From Thermoleophilia bacterium (GTDB taxonomy: Bacteria > Actinomycetota > Thermoleophilia > Miltoncostaeales > Miltoncostaeaceae), in the NCBI GenBank assembly GCA_028285405.1, contig JANQPH010000046.1, forward strand, positions 54,399-118,398: a stretch of DNA of 64,000 bases, read 5' to 3'. Positions within the stretch are counted from its first letter, which is position 1, and each line of letters opens with the position of its first letter. Below, piece by piece: positions 1 through 7,850 of the stretch. Below the pieces are notes generated by a model, which was not told the origin of the DNA, did no database searches, and was given only the letters and a program-made list of their open reading frames with translations. The translations under genes and the position numbers were made by a program.

Positions 1-238
1 CGACGATCGCGGCGGAGACCTCGCCGCTCGGGAAGTCGTCGAGCAGGTCGAGGGCCTCCACCGACTCCGAGGAGCCCGGCAGGAAGCTCGCCGGCCTGTT
101 CTCCTGGGCGTCCTCGAACTGGCTGGCAAAGGGCGCGAGCCCGATGAGCAGGAGCACCCAGACCGCGAGCGTCACCCATTTCCCGACCCTGCCCGCCGGA
201 AACACGGCGGCGCGGGCCACGCGCTCCCGGATCAGCAC
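1..238 (-). CDS. MMPL/RND-family membrane transporter, N-terminal part (cut by window edge)
   Basis: Only the first ~79 codons are present; the gene runs off the left edge. Read leftwards from GTG at 238, the product has a basic cytoplasmic start, then a hydrophobic helix (about residues 22-36, VTLAVWVLLLIG-like), then an extracytoplasmic stretch containing FLPGSSESVEALDLL and FPSGE. This pattern (first transmembrane helix, then a LPG..SE..ALDLL..DFP segment) is typical of actinobacterial MMPL transporters, which export lipids or hydrophobic compounds using the proton gradient. The start lies 7 bp after the stop of the upstream chelatase gene on the same strand, so the two are probably co-transcribed. 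The substrate cannot be inferred, and most of the protein is outside the window. Confidence 0.7.
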   Translation of the reverse strand, partial: MLIRERVARAAVFPAGRVGKWVTLAVWVLLLIGLAPFASQFEDAQENRPASFLPGSSESVEALDLLDDFPSGEVSAAIV

Positions 239-245
239 GGGGCGT

Positions 246-731
246 TCAGCTGAGCGCGGCCGTGTGCGTCGCGCAGACCCCAGTCCCCTCGCACACCTCG
301 CACTCGGCCGCCTCCCCGCCCGCCCGCGCGAGGCAGTGCTCGACGCGGGAGTTCACGACCTGCGCCATCAGCGGGTGGAGACCGAGGGGGGCCGTGACGA
401 GGAAGCGGCTTCCCGGGTGAGCGGCCGCCGCCTCGCGGGTGAGCTCGGGGATGTCCTGGCTCCAGTGGCGGCCCGGGAGCAGGAAGTAGGGGCTGACGAC
501 CACGAGCTCGACCCCGGCCGCGACACAGCGGCCGTATGCCGTGGCGATCGACGGCTCGGCAAGCTCCATGTGCGCGGGCTCGACGACCCGGTACGGAACG
601 ACGTCTCGGATCATGTCGACCATCTGCTCGAGCATCTCGTTCGACTCGGCGCGTCTGGATCCGTGATCGACGACGACGAGGCCGATGTCGTTCGGGCGCT
701 CCCGCGGGATGGTCGTGGAACCTGGGCTCAC
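246..731 (-). CDS. CbiX/SirB-type sirohydrochlorin chelatase-like protein with cysteine-rich tail
   Basis: A 161-residue protein with the N-terminal DHGSR motif (His23 is the expected metal-binding or catalytic residue) and a YFLLPGRHW stretch, both characteristic of single-domain CbiX chelatases, which insert cobalt, nickel or iron into sirohydrochlorin for cobalamin or siroheme synthesis. The length suits the short CbiX type. The C-terminus is unusual: Cys133, Cys144, Cys147, Cys153 and His156 form a C-x2-C-x5-C pattern that could bind a metal or an Fe-S cluster. The GTG start is preceded by TATCAT seven bases upstream (minus strand), suggesting a leaderless transcript. No other cobalamin or siroheme genes are visible nearby, so the metal and pathway are undecided. 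Confidence 0.75.
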   Translation of the reverse strand: MSPGSTTIPRERPNDIGLVVVDHGSRRAESNEMLEQMVDMIRDVVPYRVVEPAHMELAEPSIATAYGRCVAAGVELVVVSPYFLLPGRHWSQDIPELTREAAAAHPGSRFLVTAPLGLHPLMAQVVNSRVEHCLARAGGEAAECEVCEGTGVCATHTAALS

Positions 732-778
732 GCCGACGATGATAGCCCTGGCCAGTTACGATCGAGGCAGAACCGCTG

Positions 779-1522
779 TTGTCAGCTGACGACGACATCG
801 CGCCGGAGGCGCATCACCTCGGCAGCCTCGGAGACCTCGTCGAGTTCTTGATCGACGGCTGGCGGATCGAGGCCATGCACTACGCGGACCGATCCGGTCC
901 GGGTGGGGCCGATGGCGCGCCCGCGGCCTTCTTCGATCTGTCGCGCGGACTCGACGAGCGCTACCGGATCTGCATCCCGGACGACGGGAGGACGCTCTCC
1001 CATCGCGCCCTGGTCACCGCGTTCCGTGAGCGTCCGCAGATCTGGAAGCACCGCTCGCCGGCGAGCATTCCCCGTCCCGCCGACGACGCCCTCCGACCGG
1101 TCGAGGAGTGGGGGCCGGTGGTGGAGCCGTTCCCGGCGGCGCTCGAGATCGGACCCACGACACTTCGCGACGTGGTCCGGATCCACCAGATCCAGACCGT
1201 CGACGGGACGACGATCGCGCTCACCCATCTCGAGCGCCACACCAGCGCCGCGCTGGCGCGCTTTCTGGTCGACGATCCCGACGGGGGCCCGGTCGAGACC
1301 GGCGACCTCCTCGTCGTCGACGATGTCGGCCGCATCTACCAGGCGGCCTCCCTGGCCTGTCGCACGCTGCCGGGCGGAGTCGACTGCGCCGTCGCGATCG
1401 CGCCCCAGATCCCAGCGGACGTGAGGACGCTCACCCTGACGGTCGGCACGCTGGGACTGCGGTCGTCCGGGCGGGCGGAGGGCCCCTGGGTGTTTCCGAT
1501 CCCGCTCACGTTCCCCGCGTGA
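779..1522 (+). CDS. Conserved-looking hypothetical protein, 247 aa
   Basis: I do not recognise a family. The protein is acidic and soluble with no signal peptide or membrane helix. It starts at TTG and reads through a mixed alpha/beta-like sequence with an aromatic N-terminal third (residues about 20-60, containing LIDGWRIEAMHYAD) and a hydrophobic C-terminal third ending in a WVFPIPLTF segment. Codon use matches its neighbours, which supports it being real. Its stop overlaps the GTG start of dgt (GTGA overlap at 1519-1522), so the two are translationally coupled and it probably belongs to the dgt-dnaG operon. It is divergent from the CbiX gene. A role in nucleotide metabolism would be guesswork. 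Confidence 0.6.
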   Translation: MSADDDIAPEAHHLGSLGDLVEFLIDGWRIEAMHYADRSGPGGADGAPAAFFDLSRGLDERYRICIPDDGRTLSHRALVTAFRERPQIWKHRSPASIPRPADDALRPVEEWGPVVEPFPAALEIGPTTLRDVVRIHQIQTVDGTTIALTHLERHTSAALARFLVDDPDGGPVETGDLLVVDDVGRIYQAASLACRTLPGGVDCAVAIAPQIPADVRTLTLTVGTLGLRSSGRAEGPWVFPIPLTFPA

Positions 1523-2490
1523 GGATGGGGGAGGGGCCGCTCGCGGCGCTCGCTGCCCGGCCCGAGTCGGCGACCAGAGCTCGCCCGGAACCACCCGACC
1601 CGCTCAGGTCCGCGTTTCACCTCGATCGCGACCGGATCCTCCGCTCGCGGGCGTTCCGGCGCCTGAAGCACAAGACCCAGGTCTTCGTCGCCCCTCGCGG
1701 CGATCACTTCCGGACCCGGATGACGCACAGCCTCGAGGTCACCGCGCTGGCCCGCACGGTCTCGCGGGCACTCGGCCTCGACGAGGACCTGACCGAGGCC
1801 ATCGGCCTCGGTCACGACATCGGTCACGCCCCGTTCGGCCATGCCGGCGAGGACGCCCTCGATCAGGCGTCACGGGCCCGGGGTGGGCACGGGTTCTCGC
1901 ACCGCGATCACGGGGTGCGCGTGGTCGAGGTCCTCGAGCAGGACGGGCGGGGGCTCAACCTCACCGCGCAGACGCGTGACGGGATCCGGACGCACTCCGG
2001 CCCGATGCACCCCGGCACGCTCGAGGCCGAGGTCGTCCGGATCGTCGACCGCATCGCCTACGTCGGCCACGACATCGAGGACGCGGTGAGGGCGGGCGTC
2101 ATCACCTCCCGGGACCTCCCGGCCGCCGCGACCGAGCTCGGCGCGGACGGCGCGGAGCGCCAGCGGGCGCTGCTGGATGCGCTGGTGCGCGAGAGCGCCC
2201 TGCGGCGGGCGATCGTCCTTCCACCCGACATCGCCGGCGCGTTCGACCAGCTGCGCAGCTTCATGTTCGAGCGCGTCTACCTGGCGCCGCCGGCATCCGA
2301 GCAGGCCGCGCGCGGGCGCCGGGTCGTGGAGGGGCTGGTGGACTGGTACTGCGAGGACGTAACGCGCCTGCCGAGCGAGCCGGACGCAGACCCGCTGACG
2401 ATGGCGGTGGATCACGTCGCGGGCATGACCGACCGGTATGCGCTCGACGTCTACGAGCGAGAGCTCCTGCCGCCGATCGCGGCCCCCTGA
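1519..2490 (+). CDS. dgt: Deoxyguanosinetriphosphate triphosphohydrolase (HD-domain dNTPase)
   Basis: About 323 residues from GTG 1519 (ATG 1525 is an alternative). It hydrolyses dNTPs to the deoxynucleoside and triphosphate, lowering the dNTP pool. The conserved N-terminal block FRRLKHKTQVF is followed by the metal-binding HD signature: His70 in RMTHSLEV and His99-Asp100 in GLGHDIGHAPFGH. A further conserved Asp lies in the IVDRIAYVGHDIEDA region. The gene lies 1 bp before dnaG, an arrangement also found in mycobacteria and other Actinobacteria, which links dNTP control with replication priming. The start overlaps the stop of the unknown upstream gene. Confidence 0.92.
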   Translation: MRMGEGPLAALAARPESATRARPEPPDPLRSAFHLDRDRILRSRAFRRLKHKTQVFVAPRGDHFRTRMTHSLEVTALARTVSRALGLDEDLTEAIGLGHDIGHAPFGHAGEDALDQASRARGGHGFSHRDHGVRVVEVLEQDGRGLNLTAQTRDGIRTHSGPMHPGTLEAEVVRIVDRIAYVGHDIEDAVRAGVITSRDLPAAATELGADGAERQRALLDALVRESALRRAIVLPPDIAGAFDQLRSFMFERVYLAPPASEQAARGRRVVEGLVDWYCEDVTRLPSEPDADPLTMAVDHVAGMTDRYALDVYERELLPPIAAP

Positions 2491-2491
2491 C

Positions 2492-4216
2492 GTGGCCCGC
2501 CTGAGCGAGCAGACGGTTGCGGAGGTTCGCGAGGCGGCCGATCTGCTCGAGCTCGTCCGCGGTCGCGTCCAGCTGGTGCATCGCGGCGGCCGGTGGTGGG
2601 GCCGGTGCCCCTTCCACGACGAGGACACGCCGTCGTTCAGCCTGATTCCGCCCGAGAACCGTGCGTACTACTGCTTCGGGTGCAACGAGGGCGGCGACGC
2701 GATCGACTGGATGCAGAAGCAGGAGGGCGCGGCGGACTTCGCCAGCGCGGTCGAGGCGCTCGCCGAGCGCTTCGGGGTCGAGGTTCGCTACGAGGAGGAG
2801 AGCCCCGATCAGCAGCGCAGACGGGCCGCCGCCGAGGCCCGCCGCCAGTTGCTGGACCGAGCCGGCGGCTACTACGCGCACGTGCTTCAGCGCTCGGCCG
2901 ACGCCGCCGCCGCACGCGAGTACCTGGCGGGGCGCGGGCTCGAGGGGGAGCTGCTCGAGCGATACGGGATCGGCTGGGCGCCGTCGTCGGGCACCGCCCT
3001 CCTGAGGCGGAGCTCCGATGCCGGCTTCACGCCGGAGCAGCTGGTCGCGTCGGGGCTGGCGCGGCGGGGGCCGGGTGGCGCACGCGACTTCTTCCACGGG
3101 CGGATCACCTTTCCGATCAAGGACGCCCAGGGTCGCGTGCAGGGGTTCGGGGCGCGCACGCTCGACCCGAACGAGCGCGCGAAGTACGTCAACTCCCCCG
3201 AGAGCCCGGCATTCAGGAAGCGCACGCTGCTGTTCGGGATCGACGTCGCGAGAGTCAGCGCAGCGAAGCTGAAGTGGTTGGTGGTCGCCGAGGGGTACAC
3301 CGACGTCATGGGTCTCGCGGCCGCGGGCGTCGAGAACGCGGTCGCGTGCATGGGGACCGCGCTGACGACCGAGCAGGTGCGACTCGCCGGCCGGTACGTC
3401 GAGGAGCTGCGGCTGTGCTTCGACGCTGACGCCGCCGGTGAGGGCGCGGCCAAGCGGAGCCTCGAGGCCGCGGCCGACACCCCCGTCCGCCTCACCGGAG
3501 TGCGGCTGCCGCCTGGAAGCGACCCGGGCGACCTCGCCCAGTCACCGGAGGGGCGCGAGGCGCTGCTGGCCGCGGTGCGGGACTCGGTCCCGCTCGTGGG
3601 CTATCTGGTCAGGGCCCGCGTGGAGCGAGCGGGCTCGAGCGCCACCGACCGCCAGCACGCGTACGACGAGATCGCCGAGCTTCTGCGCGCGACCCCGGAG
3701 TCGATCGAGAAGGACGAGACCATCCGTCTGGCGGCCTCGTTGCTCCACCTCGGCCCTCACGGCGAGGAGCGCCTTCGGGCCGACGTGCGCGCGACCCAGC
3801 GCCACCAGGACGAGCCGGCGAGCGCGCCGTCCGCTCCGGACCCCCGCGCCCAGCGCGTGCATCATCTGCTCGTGCTCGGGGCCTCTCGGCCCGACCTCAC
3901 CGCCGACGCGCTCGATGGCTTCCCCCTCAAGGAGATCGGCGATCCGAGCCAGCGGGCCGCGCTCGCGCAGCTCTCCAGGGGGGTGGCGCCCGAGGACTGG
4001 GATGCGACGCTCAACGACCTCTCGCTGGCGGTGCGTGCCGCCTCGCCCTCGGAGGAGGTGTCTGTCGAGGAGCTCTCTGAGGCACGCGACCGGGTGCTCC
4101 TGGACGTGGTCGCCGGCCGCATCCAGACCGCAAAGCAGACGGGCGACGAGGCCGGCGTCCTGAAGGCCCTCGAGGTGGACCGTGCGCTCCGCGGTCGGCT
4201 CCGGGGCGAGTCGTGA
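2492..4216 (+). CDS. dnaG: DNA primase DnaG
   Basis: A primase of about 574 residues, starting at GTG 2492 one base after the dgt stop. It makes RNA primers at the replication fork. The N-terminal CHC2 zinc-binding domain is clear: Cys39, His42, Cys61 and Cys64 (GRCPFHDEDTPSF and YYCFGCNEGGD). The catalytic core follows, with a TOPRIM fold showing KWLVVAEGYTDVMGL, ACMGTALT and LRLCFDADAAGEGA, which hold the acidic metal-binding residues. The C-terminal ~150 residues are the variable, acidic helicase-interaction region. Length and domain order match actinobacterial DnaG. It is the last gene of the operon; two hairpins follow. Confidence 0.95.
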   Translation: MARLSEQTVAEVREAADLLELVRGRVQLVHRGGRWWGRCPFHDEDTPSFSLIPPENRAYYCFGCNEGGDAIDWMQKQEGAADFASAVEALAERFGVEVRYEEESPDQQRRRAAAEARRQLLDRAGGYYAHVLQRSADAAAAREYLAGRGLEGELLERYGIGWAPSSGTALLRRSSDAGFTPEQLVASGLARRGPGGARDFFHGRITFPIKDAQGRVQGFGARTLDPNERAKYVNSPESPAFRKRTLLFGIDVARVSAAKLKWLVVAEGYTDVMGLAAAGVENAVACMGTALTTEQVRLAGRYVEELRLCFDADAAGEGAAKRSLEAAADTPVRLTGVRLPPGSDPGDLAQSPEGREALLAAVRDSVPLVGYLVRARVERAGSSATDRQHAYDEIAELLRATPESIEKDETIRLAASLLHLGPHGEERLRADVRATQRHQDEPASAPSAPDPRAQRVHHLLVLGASRPDLTADALDGFPLKEIGDPSQRAALAQLSRGVAPEDWDATLNDLSLAVRAASPSEEVSVEELSEARDRVLLDVVAGRIQTAKQTGDEAGVLKALEVDRALRGRLRGES

Positions 4217-4256
4217 CCGGCGATCTGCCGGTGCGCGTCCTCGTCGGCCGGAGGAC
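4216..4256 (+). terminator. Two small hairpins between convergent genes
   Basis: ACCGGC/GCCGGT (4216-4221 with 4227-4232, 5-nt loop) begins at the dnaG stop. GTCCTC/GAGGAC (4237-4242 with 4251-4256, 8-nt loop) follows. They lie between dnaG and a converging gene ending at 4269. There is no T-tract, so this would be a hairpin-only terminator of the kind proposed for GC-rich bacteria. Confidence 0.4.
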
Positions 4257-4268
4257 GGCCCCGGGCCG

Positions 4269-4760
4269 CTAGGCCGCCGCCGGCCGCTCCCGGACGAGCG
4301 CGATGGCCTCGGCCCGGCGAACAGCTCCCTCCGGGCCGTGGGAGAGCGCGCACCGAGCCAGGACACGGTGCGTGCCGTCCTCCGCCTTGGGCGCTCGCGC
4401 CGGCGGACCGATCCACTCCACGTGCAGCGGGCGGCCGATCACCGCGGCACGCTGGGCCCAGACGAGGAGGCGGGCGATCGCGAGCGCGCCGGTGCTGACC
4501 CCGTCGGGTTGACCGCGCCGCGCGACGTACGCACCGTGTGCGGCCAAGCATGCGGCCAGCATCAGCCCGTCCGGATCACCCTCACCGTCGAGATGGAGGG
4601 AGGAGAGGGTGGCCACGCCGTCCTCGGGCTCGGCCACGCGCGGGCGAAGCTCCAGCAGCGTCGGGACGGCGGCGGCGCCGATGGCCTCCGCGGCGAGCCG
4701 CAGCTCGACGTCCAGCTCCCTCAGCGGGCCGCCGAGCTCGGATGTGACCTCGAGTGCCAC
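4269..4760 (-). CDS. Hypothetical protein, 163 aa
   Basis: No family recognised. It starts at GTG and encodes a soluble, alanine- and leucine-rich protein with alternating hydrophobic and acidic segments, without signal peptide, membrane helix or obvious catalytic motif. The first ~80 residues look beta-rich (LEVTSELGGPLRELDVEL). The middle contains an alanine-rich helix (LMLAACLAAHG). Frame and codon use are natural for this genome, so I accept it as a gene. It converges on dnaG and lies downstream of the 53-residue membrane protein on the same strand, with a 36-bp gap, so the two may be co-transcribed. Confidence 0.5.
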   Translation of the reverse strand: MALEVTSELGGPLRELDVELRLAAEAIGAAAVPTLLELRPRVAEPEDGVATLSSLHLDGEGDPDGLMLAACLAAHGAYVARRGQPDGVSTGALAIARLLVWAQRAAVIGRPLHVEWIGPPARAPKAEDGTHRVLARCALSHGPEGAVRRAEAIALVRERPAAA

Positions 4761-4796
4761 GAGTCCCGGCGTGCGATGGCGCAGCCGAGAGCCGGG

Positions 4797-4958
4797 TCAG
4801 CCGGCGGGCGGCGCCCCGGGTGTGGCGTCGCTCGGCTCCGGAGCGCCCGGCGGGGGCGCCTCGGTGAAGACGAACTCGTCTGGCTCTCCGCCAAGCCGCG
4901 ACTTCACAAGCCAGAACACCAGCGCAGCGATGCCGAGCAGGATCAGGAGCTTCTTCAT
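4797..4958 (-). CDS. Small single-pass membrane protein, 53 aa
   Basis: The ATG at 4958 gives MKKLLILLGIAALVFWLVKS, one hydrophobic helix with a positively charged N-terminus, followed by an acidic and proline-rich tail (EPDEFVFTEAPPPGAPEPS). An upstream GTG-type start would add 16 hydrophilic residues before the helix and is less likely. Small proteins of this design are common in Actinobacteria as unnamed membrane proteins. Function is unknown. It is on the same strand as the 163-residue gene downstream. Confidence 0.6.
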   Translation of the reverse strand: MKKLLILLGIAALVFWLVKSRLGGEPDEFVFTEAPPPGAPEPSDATPGAPPAG

Positions 4959-5039
4959 TCGACCCGTGTCCCCTACGTCGTGTGTGGTCGGGCCGGACCG
5001 TATCACTGGCGCCGGCCGCGACTCGCTGCGGTCGCTGCA

Positions 5040-5072
5040 ACCCGTGCCGCGGCTGTCGCGGCAGGACCGGGT
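5040..5072 (-). terminator. GC-rich hairpin after the quinone-reductase gene
   Basis: Inner stem TGCCGCG/CGCGGCA (5045-5051 with 5057-5063, 5-nt loop), extended by an outer ACCCG/CGGGT pairing (5040-5044 with 5068-5072). It begins 7 bp past the stop of the minus-strand oxidoreductase gene at 5080, a typical terminator position. No U-tract. Confidence 0.45.
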
Positions 5073-5079
5073 ATGCGGG

Positions 5080-6054
5080 TCAGAGGCCGGTTGTCAGGAC
5101 GACCTTGCCGGCCGGCGCGTTGCGGGCGACGAGCTCGTGGGACTCCTGCACGGCCGAGAGCGGCAGCGTCGCCGCGACGATCGGGCGCATCCGCCCGTCG
5201 CCGAGCCGCGGCAGGCCCCAGCGGGTGAACTCCTGGACCAGGTCGGCCTTCTCCTTCGATCCGCGCGAGCGCAGGGTGCCGCCGGCCACCTGCGCCTGCA
5301 GGCGCATGAGGGCGGACAGGTCGACCTCGGTGCGGGCGCCGCCCAGGAGGCCCACGAGCGCGACCCGGGCGCCCTCGGCCAGGCACGCGACGGTGTCCTG
5401 CCAGTAGGCGGCTCCGACCAGATCGACCACGACGTCGACCCCAGCGCCCGCTGTCAGCCGCTCGACGTCGCCTGCGAATCCGTCCGCGCCCACCACGAGC
5501 GGGTGGGCGCCGAGCTCGTCGACGAGCCCCGCCTTGCCGGCGCTCCTGACCGTCCCGATGACCTCGGCGCCGAGCTCGCGTGCGATCTGGATCGCGCCGA
5601 CGCCAACGCCGCTCGCCGCCGCGTGGATCAGCACGCGCTCGCCGGGCGCCACGGGCGCGAGGTGGACGAGGGCGCGCCAGGCCGTGAGGAACGCCTCCGG
5701 TACCGCAGCGGCGTCGTGCAGGCTCATGGAGGGCGGCACGGGCATGACATGCGCGGCCGGGACCGCCGTCGCCTCCGCGTAGCCGCCCCCCGCGAGCAGC
5801 GCCATCACCGGGTCGCCCACCCGGTGCTCGTGCACGCCGCGTCCGACCGCGCTCACGACGCCCGCGCACTCGAGGCCGAGGACATCGGTCGCGCCGTGGG
5901 GTGGGGGGTACCTCCCGGCGGCCTGGAGCAGGTCGGCCCGGTTCACGGCGGTCGCCGACACCGCGATGACGATCTCCCCGTCAGCCGCCGCCGGAACTGG
6001 TCGCTCCACGAGCTGGAGCGCTCCGGATCCATCCTCGACGACCACGGCTTTCAT
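5080..6054 (-). CDS. Quinone oxidoreductase-like medium-chain dehydrogenase (PIG3/QOR type)
   Basis: A protein of about 324 residues. I chose ATG 6054 because the family begins MKAVVVED...; a longer frame would add 18 low-complexity residues. These enzymes reduce quinones or enones with NADPH. The N-terminal GroES-like domain contains VNRADLLQAAGRYPPP. It lacks the cysteines of zinc alcohol dehydrogenases, as expected for the QOR subgroup. The Rossmann domain shows HAAASGVGVGAIQIA, followed by DVVVDLVGA. The length is normal. It stands alone, divergent from the small gene at 6250, and is followed by a hairpin. The physiological substrate is unknown. Confidence 0.85.
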   Translation of the reverse strand: MKAVVVEDGSGALQLVERPVPAAADGEIVIAVSATAVNRADLLQAAGRYPPPHGATDVLGLECAGVVSAVGRGVHEHRVGDPVMALLAGGGYAEATAVPAAHVMPVPPSMSLHDAAAVPEAFLTAWRALVHLAPVAPGERVLIHAAASGVGVGAIQIARELGAEVIGTVRSAGKAGLVDELGAHPLVVGADGFAGDVERLTAGAGVDVVVDLVGAAYWQDTVACLAEGARVALVGLLGGARTEVDLSALMRLQAQVAGGTLRSRGSKEKADLVQEFTRWGLPRLGDGRMRPIVAATLPLSAVQESHELVARNAPAGKVVLTTGL

Positions 6055-6101
6055 TCCAGAGGCCTGCTCGTCGACCGGGGGAGGAGCGGGCGGTGAGGCG
6101 T

Positions 6102-6129
6102 GCCGCACGGGCCCGAAGGCCCGTGCGGC
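6102..6129. repeat. Perfect 12-bp inverted repeat with CGAA loop
   Basis: GCCGCACGGGCC and GGCCCGTGCGGC (6102-6113 and 6118-6129) are exact reverse complements around a CGAA tetraloop. It lies in the spacer between two divergent genes (oxidoreductase starting at 6054, small gene at 6250), where a terminator is not expected. It could be an operator, a leader hairpin or a block to read-through. Both strands form the same stem. Confidence 0.7.
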
Positions 6130-6249
6130 GTGTGCAGCCCAGGCATCATGACAGGGCCGGCGCGCTCATGGCGAATCCGCCGACCCGCGCGCAACGTGCG
6201 CGGCGGTGCCGGCGTCTTCGAACAGTTCGTAGCCGACGTGGGAGAGCGC

Positions 6250-6420
6250 ATGAGCAGCGAGATTGATCCGGCGATCGAGGCGACCCGCACGGCGCTCTTG
6301 GAGGCGATCCAGCGCACCGCGCGCGAGGGATCGTCGAACGTCGTCCTCCGGCTCGCGGAGGCGTATGCGTGGGTGACCGACCCCTCGCAGCCGCACGGGG
6401 GCAGCAAGTCCGACGACTGA
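6250..6420 (+). CDS. Small hypothetical protein, 56 aa
   Basis: The ATG at 6250 has a GGAGAG ribosome-binding sequence starting nine bases upstream. The product is a charged, amphipathic helical peptide ([16 protein letters not shown] then [14 protein letters not shown]) with a hydrophilic tail. An in-frame GTG at 6100 would add 50 residues but would read through the perfect hairpin at 6102-6129, so I prefer the short form. No family recognised. It stands alone, with 367 bp of non-coding DNA before pstS. Confidence 0.5.
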   Translation: MSSEIDPAIEATRTALLEAIQRTAREGSSNVVLRLAEAYAWVTDPSQPHGGSKSDD

Positions 6421-6787
6421 GGCGCGCGGCGGGCGGTCGCGCCCCTTGCGCGCGATGCGTTCACACTGCTGAAACGCGCGCTGCTGGGCCTCCGCTTGTT
6501 CACTCGGTCGCGCAAGAGGCCCGAGAACGGCTTGGGCATGGGGCTCATACCGGTCGCGCACCGGTGCCCCGAAGGGCGTGAAGCCCTTGGTCAAGCGGGT
6601 GCGATCGTGTTTGCCGGTTTGCAACGGCGCGGGCCGCGGCGTTCCGTGCCGGGCCACCGACGGATAGACACCACGCGGCCCGACGCACGCAGCCCGAACG
6701 AGAACAGAATCCCGGGGGTGTTCGACCTCGCGGATCCTCGAATGGCGCGGCGACCGGGCGTGCACCCGCTCCGAAAGGACGACAGAC
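6421..6787 (+). promoter_or_regulatory. Long leader and promoter region of the pst operon, with PHO-box-like elements
   Basis: A 367-bp gene-free stretch before pstS. GTTCACACTGC (6459-6469) and GTTCACTCGGT (6498-6508) resemble the 11-bp PhoP direct-repeat unit known from Streptomyces (GTTCA plus pyrimidines and GG). The second matches well and the first only partly. They are 39 bp apart rather than adjacent, which weakens the assignment. A small AAGGGC/GCCCTT hairpin lies at 6572-6588. The pstS start is preceded by GAAAGGA. Nothing else is recognised in the region. Confidence 0.4.
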
Positions 6788-7777
6788 ATGCCAAAGCGTC
6801 GCACGTACCTGCTCTCGATTGGTGCAGCTGCGATTGCCGCAACCACCCTGACCGTTGCCGCGTGCGGCGGAGACGACGACGACGATGGTGGCAGCTCGGA
6901 TCTCTCGGGAACCATCGTGATCGACGGCTCGAGCACGGTCGCTCCGCTCAGCGAGGCGGCGGCCGAGCTCTTCCAGGACGAGAACCCCGGCGTTCGGGTC
7001 ACGGTCGGTACATCGGGGACCGGCGGTGGCTTCGAGAAGTTCTGCCGCGGTGAGATCGACATCTCCGACGCCTCCCGTCAGATCAAGGACGAGGAGATCG
7101 AGGCCTGCGAGAGCAACAACATCACCTTCGAGGAGCTCGACGTCGCCAACGACGCGCTCTCGGTGATCCTCAACCCGAGCAACGACTTCGCGACCTGCCT
7201 CACGACGGATCAGCTGAACACGATCTGGAAGCCGGGCAGCGACGTCAACAACTGGAACCAGGTCGACCCGAGCTTCCCCGACCTCAAGCTCAGCCTCTTC
7301 GGGCCGGGCACCGACTCGGGCACGTTCGACTTCTTCACCGACGTCATCAACGGTGAGGAGGGCGCGCAGCGCACCGACTACAACAACATCGGTGAGGACG
7401 ACAACGCCGCCGTGACCGGCGTCGCCGGCTCCGAGGGTGGCATGGGTTACCTCGGCTACTCGTTCTTCAGCGAGAACGAGGGCACGATCATCGCCGCCGA
7501 GATCGATGGTGGCGAGGGCTGTGTCGCTCCGAGCCCCGATACCGCTCAGGACGGCACCTACGCGCCACTGGGTCGCCAGCTCTTCATCTACCCGAGCGGC
7601 GAGGCCCTGCAGAAGCCTGAGGTCCAGGCGTTCGTCGAGTTCTACATCAACAACAACGACGAGATCGCCGAGCGGGCTTCGGTCATCGCCCTGAACGACG
7701 AGCAGAAGGAAGAGGCGCTCGCGAAGGTCGAGGCCCTCGTCAGCGGTGAGGTCAGCGAGGACACCAGCACCTCGTAG
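6788..7777 (+). CDS. pstS: Phosphate ABC transporter substrate-binding lipoprotein PstS
   Basis: A 329-residue lipoprotein. The N-terminus is a basic, hydrophobic signal ending in a TVAAC lipobox, so Cys26 should be lipidated. An acidic linker (run of Asp) leads into the PstS fold: [31 protein letters not shown] and [12 protein letters not shown] are the phosphate-contacting loops of the family. It captures phosphate outside the membrane and delivers it to PstC-PstA. The start has a GAAAGGA ribosome-binding site. Base composition is slightly less GC-rich than its neighbours, as is common for highly expressed secreted proteins. A strong hairpin follows before pstC. Confidence 0.95.
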   Translation: MPKRRTYLLSIGAAAIAATTLTVAACGGDDDDDGGSSDLSGTIVIDGSSTVAPLSEAAAELFQDENPGVRVTVGTSGTGGGFEKFCRGEIDISDASRQIKDEEIEACESNNITFEELDVANDALSVILNPSNDFATCLTTDQLNTIWKPGSDVNNWNQVDPSFPDLKLSLFGPGTDSGTFDFFTDVINGEEGAQRTDYNNIGEDDNAAVTGVAGSEGGMGYLGYSFFSENEGTIIAAEIDGGEGCVAPSPDTAQDGTYAPLGRQLFIYPSGEALQKPEVQAFVEFYINNNDEIAERASVIALNDEQKEEALAKVEALVSGEVSEDTSTS

Positions 7778-7796
7778 GTAACAGACGTGCGTGCAT

Positions 7797-7820
7797 CCGC
7801 CCGGCCAGCCGGCCGGGCGG
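7797..7820 (+). terminator. Intercistronic hairpin between pstS and pstC
   Basis: A perfect 10-bp stem: CCGCCCGGCC (7797-7806) and GGCCGGGCGG (7811-7820) with an AGCC loop. It starts 20 bp after the pstS stop. Placed inside an operon, it probably acts as a partial terminator or mRNA stabiliser so that the binding protein is made in excess of the permease (inference). It also argues against an early GTG start of pstC at 7791, which would place the hairpin inside the gene. Confidence 0.6.
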
Positions 7821-7850
7821 GCCACGTACGATGCCCGAGCCCGGAGGTCG

